The translations under genes and the position numbers were made by a program. Positions 59,668-64,000 of a DNA stretch of 64,000 nucleotides are shown piece after piece. Within the stretch, counting starts at the first letter, position 1, and each line of letters opens with the position of its first letter. Source of the stretch: JAFAXD01 sp963833605 (lineage in GTDB: Bacteria; Pseudomonadota; Alphaproteobacteria; Rhizobiales; Xanthobacteraceae). A model generated the notes under the pieces. That model did not search any database. It was not told where the DNA came from and saw only the letters and a program-made list of their open reading frames with translations. The stretch is from contig CAWHYZ010000003.1 of assembly GCA_963833605.1 (NCBI GenBank), positions 1-64,000 on the forward strand, given 5' to 3'.

Positions 59668-60849
59668 ATGAACAGCTTCAGGCTCTTCGCCACGTTGGTG
59701 GCACTGGCGACGCTCGCGGGTTTCTCCGCTCCTGCACGCGCCCAGGAGCCGAAATCCCTGAAACTTGGCTTCATGTCGACCATGAGCGGCCCGATCGGCG
59801 CGCTCGGGGTTGAGCAGCGCCGCGGCCTCGACATGGCCATTGGGGACCTCGGCGGCAAGATCGGCGGGCTCAGCGTCGATCTCGCCACCGCCGATGACCA
59901 GGCCGACGCCGCAGCGGCCGTACAGGCCGCATCGAAGCTACTCGATAAGGACAAGGTCGACCTCGTCACCGGTGTGATCGCAACTCCGGCGTTGATCGGC
60001 GCGTCCAAGGCATTGATCCAATCCGGTCGCATCGTGGTCAGCGCCAATGCCGGTCCGGCGATGTTTGCCGGCAAAGACTGCAATCCGAACTTCTTCTTCA
60101 CCGCGTGGCAGAACGATCAGGTCGATGAAGCGGTCGGCCGCTATCTCAATGACCGCGGTTTCAAGCGCGTCTACTTCATGGGGTTCGACAACCAGGCCGG
60201 CTTCGATCACATCAACGGCGCCAAGCGCACCTTCAAGGGCGAGAATGTCGGCGAAGCCTATACACCGATGACCCAACTCGACTTTTCGAGCGAGTTCGCC
60301 AAGGTGCGTGCCGCCAAGCCGGACGCGCTGTTCGTGTTCTTCGTCGGGGCGCCCGCGGTGGCGTTCGTCAAGCAATACAGCCAGTCCGGGCTCAATGTGC
60401 CGGTGTACTCGTTCGCCGTCTCCGACGCCTTGTCATTGAAGGCGCAAGGCAACACGGCGCTCGGGATGAAAGTTGCCGGTCCGTATTTCCCGTTCATCGA
60501 CAATCCGCAGAACAAGAAGTTCGTGGCCGATTTCCGCGCCAAGCACGGTCGAGATCCAGCGTTCTATTCGGCCGACCAGTATGACGCAGTCATACTCATC
60601 GACGCGGCGATTCGTTCGATCGGCGGGCGCATCGACGATCGCGACGCGCTGCGCGCTGCGCTCCGTAAGGCGGAGTTCAAGTCGTTACGCGGCAACTTCA
60701 AGTTCAACGTCAACCATTTCCCTATCCAAGACTACTACATCGCCGAAGTTGCCAAGCGCCCGGACGGCGAACTGGAATTCGCCAAGATCGACGTTGCGGT
60801 CAAGGATGGGAAGGATAGCTTCTATCAGGACTGCAAGATGGCGCAGTAG
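59668..60849 (+). CDS. ABC transporter substrate-binding protein of the aromatic locus, 393 aa
   Basis: Type I periplasmic binding protein. Signal peptide MNSFRLFATLVALATLAGFSAPARA, mature QEPKSLKLGFMSTMSGPIGALGVEQRRGLDMAIGDLGG. Includes YFMGFDNQAGFDHINGAKRTF and ALFVFFVGAPAVAFVKQYSQSGL. Not a close paralogue of the four at 26-38 kb. GGGAGGATCAGGTC precedes ATG 59668. It is the natural partner of the LivHMGF2 permease, separated from it by the catabolic genes. Confidence 0.9.
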   Translation: MNSFRLFATLVALATLAGFSAPARAQEPKSLKLGFMSTMSGPIGALGVEQRRGLDMAIGDLGGKIGGLSVDLATADDQADAAAAVQAASKLLDKDKVDLVTGVIATPALIGASKALIQSGRIVVSANAGPAMFAGKDCNPNFFFTAWQNDQVDEAVGRYLNDRGFKRVYFMGFDNQAGFDHINGAKRTFKGENVGEAYTPMTQLDFSSEFAKVRAAKPDALFVFFVGAPAVAFVKQYSQSGLNVPVYSFAVSDALSLKAQGNTALGMKVAGPYFPFIDNPQNKKFVADFRAKHGRDPAFYSADQYDAVILIDAAIRSIGGRIDDRDALRAALRKAEFKSLRGNFKFNVNHFPIQDYYIAEVAKRPDGELEFAKIDVAVKDGKDSFYQDCKMAQ

Positions 60850-60860
60850 CGGTTGCTGGA

Positions 60861-62516
60861 ATGCAAAGTGCGGTGTCGATGAACGAGAACGAAACGATCA
60901 CAACCGACGTTTTGATCGTCGGCGCGGGCCCGGTGGGTCTTTCGCTTGCGATCGAGCTCGCCGGCCGCGGCGTGCGTTGCACGCTGATCGAGCAGCATGA
61001 TCGGGTTGGCTTGCAGCCGCGTGCCAAGACTACAAACGTGCGCTCGATGACGCAGATGCGACGCTGGGGTCTGGCGGAGACGATCCGGCAAGCCTCGCCA
61101 CTGCCGCAGGATTTTCCCCGCAACGTGATTTTCGCCACACGTCTCTTCGGCCATCAGCTCGCGATGTTCGACAATGCCTTCTACGGGGCGAGGGTGCGCG
61201 ACGAGCGCTTCAACGAGCCGGCGGAATGGATCCCGCAATATGTCGTAGAGGCCGTGCTGCGCGATCATCTGCGCGCGCTTCCCCAAGCGGATGTGCGTTT
61301 CAACGCGCGATTCGAGGGTGCCACTCAGAACGCACACGGCGTTGCGGCCGAATTCACCGCTCTCGAAACCGGCAAGCGTATCAGCGTACGGGCCAAATAT
61401 TTGGTCGGCGCCGATGGTTCGGCAAGCAACGTCCGTCAGGTCATTGGTGCCCGCATGGAAGGGCAGCACGCTTATGCGCGCAACGTCAACGTCGTGCTGC
61501 ATGCGCCACGCTTGAGCGCCATCAACCCCCAGGGCAAGGCGCTGATGTATTGGCTCGTCAACACCGGTGCGCCCGGCATCATTGCGCCGCTTGAGCGCGA
61601 CAAATGGACATTCGGTCTCCAAATTCCAAACGGTGAGGGAGTGCCTGACGAACGCGAACTTCGCGACAAGGTCGTGCGCGCGGTTGGGCGTGATGTCGAT
61701 TTCAAAATTGTGGTCACCGACAGTTGGGCCGCCCACAGTCTGCTCGCGAACCAATACGCGTCCGGGCGCATTCTTCTTGCCGGCGATGCCTGCCACCTGC
61801 ATCCGCCGATGGGGGGCTACGGCATGAACATGGGGATCGGTGATGCGGTCGATCTCGGATGGAAGATCGCCGCGACGCTGCAAGGCTGGGGCGGGCCGGC
61901 GCTGCTCGCTACCTACGAGCAGGAACGCCGCCCAGTACATCGCTTCGTGATCAACGAGGCGGTGAGCAATTACGCGGTTCTCACCGACCGCTTCCTGCGC
62001 GAGAATTTGGAAAAGGATAGTCCCGAAGGCGCGCAGGCGCGCCACGCCGTGGGCGAAGAGATCCTCAAGACCAAGGTCCGCGAGTTCAAATCACTCGGCG
62101 TTGTATTGGGCTGCAATTATTCCGGCTCGCCCCTGACCATTGCCGACGGTACGGCGCCGCCGGATGCGCATTTCGGCAACTACGAGCCGTCCGCCCATCC
62201 CGGCTGCCTTGCTCCGCACACGTGGTTGACGGATGGCTCCTCGCTCTATGACCATTTTGGCAAAGGGTTTACGTTGCTGGTCACCGATGCGGGAGACGAC
62301 GCCGATCGTATCGCAGCGACCGCCAAACGGCGCGACGTGCCGTTGACCGTGGTGAGGCCCGCCGATCGCCGGCTCAACGATCTCTATGGGGCGCGTTATG
62401 CCTTGATCCGACCGGACCAGCACGTCGCCTGGCGCGACCAGCACGCACCCGCCGATATCGACGCGATGATCGGCCGTGTTGCCGGTTTCGATCCCGTCGT
62501 AGCTGAGCCGGCGTGA
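60861..62516 (+). CDS. Class A FAD-dependent aromatic hydroxylase (MhpA/TfdB type), 551 aa
   Basis: VLIVGAGPVGLSLAIELAGRG (FAD), LVGADGSASNVRQ (DG motif) and LLAGDACHLHPPMGGYGMNMGIGDAVDLGWK (GD motif with the MhpA/PheA/TfdB extension), then a C-terminal thioredoxin-like domain of about 150 residues. The family hydroxylates phenolic rings next to an existing OH using NAD(P)H. It starts 11 nt after the binding protein; ATG 60861 is used, 60879 is possible. It would act after the thioesterase, preparing a di- or trihydroxylated ring for cleavage, or on a second substrate. Confidence 0.85.
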   Translation: MQSAVSMNENETITTDVLIVGAGPVGLSLAIELAGRGVRCTLIEQHDRVGLQPRAKTTNVRSMTQMRRWGLAETIRQASPLPQDFPRNVIFATRLFGHQLAMFDNAFYGARVRDERFNEPAEWIPQYVVEAVLRDHLRALPQADVRFNARFEGATQNAHGVAAEFTALETGKRISVRAKYLVGADGSASNVRQVIGARMEGQHAYARNVNVVLHAPRLSAINPQGKALMYWLVNTGAPGIIAPLERDKWTFGLQIPNGEGVPDERELRDKVVRAVGRDVDFKIVVTDSWAAHSLLANQYASGRILLAGDACHLHPPMGGYGMNMGIGDAVDLGWKIAATLQGWGGPALLATYEQERRPVHRFVINEAVSNYAVLTDRFLRENLEKDSPEGAQARHAVGEEILKTKVREFKSLGVVLGCNYSGSPLTIADGTAPPDAHFGNYEPSAHPGCLAPHTWLTDGSSLYDHFGKGFTLLVTDAGDDADRIAATAKRRDVPLTVVRPADRRLNDLYGARYALIRPDQHVAWRDQHAPADIDAMIGRVAGFDPVVAEPA

Positions 62517-62549
62517 CGACGCGCAGATCACGCAGAAGGATTAGTTGCC

Positions 62550-63824
62550 ATGCCCGACACAGCCTCTGTTGCCCGGCCGGTGGCGACCACGACCGCCGGA
62601 CTGCGCGGCACGGTCTGGAACAAGGAGCGGCTGCCGGCCGACACGAGCATCACCATCCACGCCTTGGGCACGGAGGATGGCGCGCAGGTCACGGGCTATC
62701 TCTATCGGCGCGGTGGCGAACGCGCGGTCGTGTGCGCCATGCACCCGCGCGAACTCTCGGTAACGCAATATGTGATCCCGGAAGTGCTGATCGGCGGCTG
62801 CGCCGTGTGGGTGCAAGGCGCGCGCTCGCCCGGCAATGATATCCGTCTCGAGCATGAGACCGCGCTGCTCGATCTCGCGGCCGGTCAACGCTTTCTGCGC
62901 GAGCAGGCCGGCTTTGAAAAAACCGTCCTGCAAGGCACGTCCGGCGGAGGTCCGCTGGCGGCGTTCTATTGTCAACAGGCGGCGCGCCCGGGCGAGGCGC
63001 GCATCAAGCGATCGCCGGCGGGCCGGCCCACCGGTCTGGACACCGCAACCCTGCCGTCCGCGGACGGCGTGATTCTGGTTTCATCGCATCTCGGCCAAGG
63101 ACGCCTGTTGATGAACAGCGTCGACCCGGCAGTGATCGACGAGCACGACCCCTTGCAGACGGACGAAAGCCTGTCGGCATTCAGCGGCGCCAACGGGTTT
63201 CGCCTGCCTCCGGAGTCCTCGTCCTACGCCCCGGAGTTCTTGACCCGCTATCGTGCGGCTCAGCGCGCTCGCGTGGCGCGCATCGACGCAACGGCGCGTG
63301 CGCATGTCGAGCGGCGCGCGGAAGCACGTCGGCGGGCCAGGGACAATCCCAATCGTGCGGATGCCATCATGGCCGCCTATTCGCCGATCTTCACGGTCTG
63401 GCGCACCGATGCGGATCCGCGCTGCTTCGATCTTTCGCTCGAGCCTTCCGACCGCGCCTACGGCACGTTGTGGGGTCCGAACCCAATTGCGTCGAATTAC
63501 GGCAGCGTAGGTTTCGCCCGCGTCTGCACGCCCGAAAGCTGGTTGTCCAACTGGTCCGGCCTCTCCTCCAACGCGTCAATGGAGGCATGTGCGCCGGACA
63601 TCCGCCAACCCACGCTGATGATCGAATATACCGGCGACAACAGCGTGTTCCCAAGCGAGGCCGAGGCCATCTATCGCTGGATCGGGTCCCGATCCAAAAC
63701 GCGCCACAAGATCCACGGCAACCATCACGGTCAACCGATCCGCAAGGGTGCGTCGAGTGGCCAGCTCGAAGCCGGTGCCCGCATCCGCGAGTGGCTGACC
63801 GAACACGGCTTTGTGCGCCCGTAA
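62550..63824 (+). CDS. Alpha/beta-hydrolase family protein, 424 aa
   Basis: The nucleophile elbow is FEKTVLQGTSGGGPLAAFY (Ser in GTSGGG); an upstream oxyanion segment is AVVCAMHPRELSVTQYVIPE, and a late His lies in HHGQPIRKG after PTLMIEYTGDNSVFPSEAEAIYRW, which carries the acid. The insertion of about 200 residues between nucleophile and acid (AQRARVARIDATARAHVERRAEARRR) forms a cap. AAGGA precedes ATG 62550. Fold fits ester, C-C bond or lactone hydrolysis; I cannot choose. It follows the class A hydroxylase in the same operon (33 nt gap). Confidence 0.75.
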   Translation: MPDTASVARPVATTTAGLRGTVWNKERLPADTSITIHALGTEDGAQVTGYLYRRGGERAVVCAMHPRELSVTQYVIPEVLIGGCAVWVQGARSPGNDIRLEHETALLDLAAGQRFLREQAGFEKTVLQGTSGGGPLAAFYCQQAARPGEARIKRSPAGRPTGLDTATLPSADGVILVSSHLGQGRLLMNSVDPAVIDEHDPLQTDESLSAFSGANGFRLPPESSSYAPEFLTRYRAAQRARVARIDATARAHVERRAEARRRARDNPNRADAIMAAYSPIFTVWRTDADPRCFDLSLEPSDRAYGTLWGPNPIASNYGSVGFARVCTPESWLSNWSGLSSNASMEACAPDIRQPTLMIEYTGDNSVFPSEAEAIYRWIGSRSKTRHKIHGNHHGQPIRKGASSGQLEAGARIREWLTEHGFVRP

Positions 63825-63904
63825 TTCGGACCGCGCCTTCCGGGTGGGCTAAATTTCGCCACGTGATGGGTGCAACGGAAGACCGCAACCTTGGGGAGGG
63901 CGTC

Positions 63905-64000
63905 ATGAAGACCTTTATGGTCGCACTGGCCATCGTCTTGCTGGCGGGACCGGCGGTCGCGCAAATCGGTGGCATCAACATGTTGGGCAATGATCGCAAA
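63905..64000 (+). CDS. Exported protein, partial (probably another substrate-binding protein)
   Basis: ATG 63905 follows GGGAGGGCGTC. The visible 32 codons give the signal peptide MKTFMVALAIVLLAGPAVAQ and mature IGGINMLGNDRK..., then the window ends. The signal peptide resembles that of periplasmic binding proteins of this locus, but the mature start is not the usual VKVG/LKLG, so its identity is open. Confidence 0.6.
   Translation, partial: MKTFMVALAIVLLAGPAVAQIGGINMLGNDRK

Overview
High-GC alphaproteobacterial DNA. The lipoprotein-free Liv-type ABC operons, MASE4 diguanylate cyclases, an RND pump, palindromic intergenic repeats of the kinds common in Bradyrhizobium and Rhodopseudomonas, and small proteins with a Bradyrhizobium look all point to the Hyphomicrobiales (Nitrobacteraceae/Xanthobacteraceae, Bradyrhizobium-like). 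This placement is by recognition only; no search was run.

Layout. (1) 1-3.7 kb: accessory DNA with small hypothetical genes and a worn IS5-family transposase relic. (2) 3.9-6.0 kb: an intact groES-groEL pair. (3) 6.4-11.0 kb: a frameshifted exported-protein gene, then a group II intron reverse transcriptase gene split by a ~2.76 kb serine-recombinase element. (4) 11.1-13.3 kb: small proteins and a Crp/Fnr regulator. (5) 13.3-18.1 kb: an RND efflux operon (adaptor and pump) with a palindromic operator inside its promoter. (6) 18.3-23.4 kb: a dehydratase cluster on the minus strand: FAD oxidoreductase, aconitase X large subunit, aconitase X small subunit, IlvD/Edd dehydratase. (7) 24.3-38.3 kb: a frameshifted GMC oxidoreductase, then four paralogous branched-chain-type solute-binding proteins around one LivHMGF core, with two tandem MASE4-GGDEF diguanylate cyclases between the core and the fourth binding protein. 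(8) 38.5-44.4 kb: class II aldolase, two short-chain dehydrogenases (one frameshifted), a three-hairpin repeat, DUF983, an unknown gene, an MFS transporter and a GlcG/HbpS-like protein. (9) 44.5-50.3 kb: an iron-type ABC ATPase and double permease, a Rieske protein, a truncated amidohydrolase, an enolase-superfamily enzyme and a D-2-hydroxyacid dehydrogenase. (10) 50.4-64 kb: an apparently co-regulated aromatic-acid catabolic locus.

The last block is the most interesting. A TetR-type regulator lies among three operons: VOC dioxygenase-like plus a small protein; a second complete LivHMGF transporter; and aryl-acid adenylating/CoA ligase, salicylyl-CoA/anthraniloyl-CoA-type flavin hydroxylase, 4HBT thioesterase, binding protein, class A flavin hydroxylase, alpha/beta hydrolase and a further exported protein cut by the window edge. 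Two of the three promoters carry a near-identical 32-bp dyad 10-11 nt after a TTGACA/TTGACT -35 box, and the third carries a recognisable relative. This suggests one regulon that imports a hydroxy- or amino-benzoate-like acid, activates it to the CoA thioester, hydroxylates it, releases it and processes it further. The substrate is inferred, not proven.

Several otherwise well-conserved genes carry single indels (6406-6784, recombinase, GMC oxidoreductase, SDR at 40333). Either this strain is shedding genes or the assembly has indel errors; read mapping would decide.
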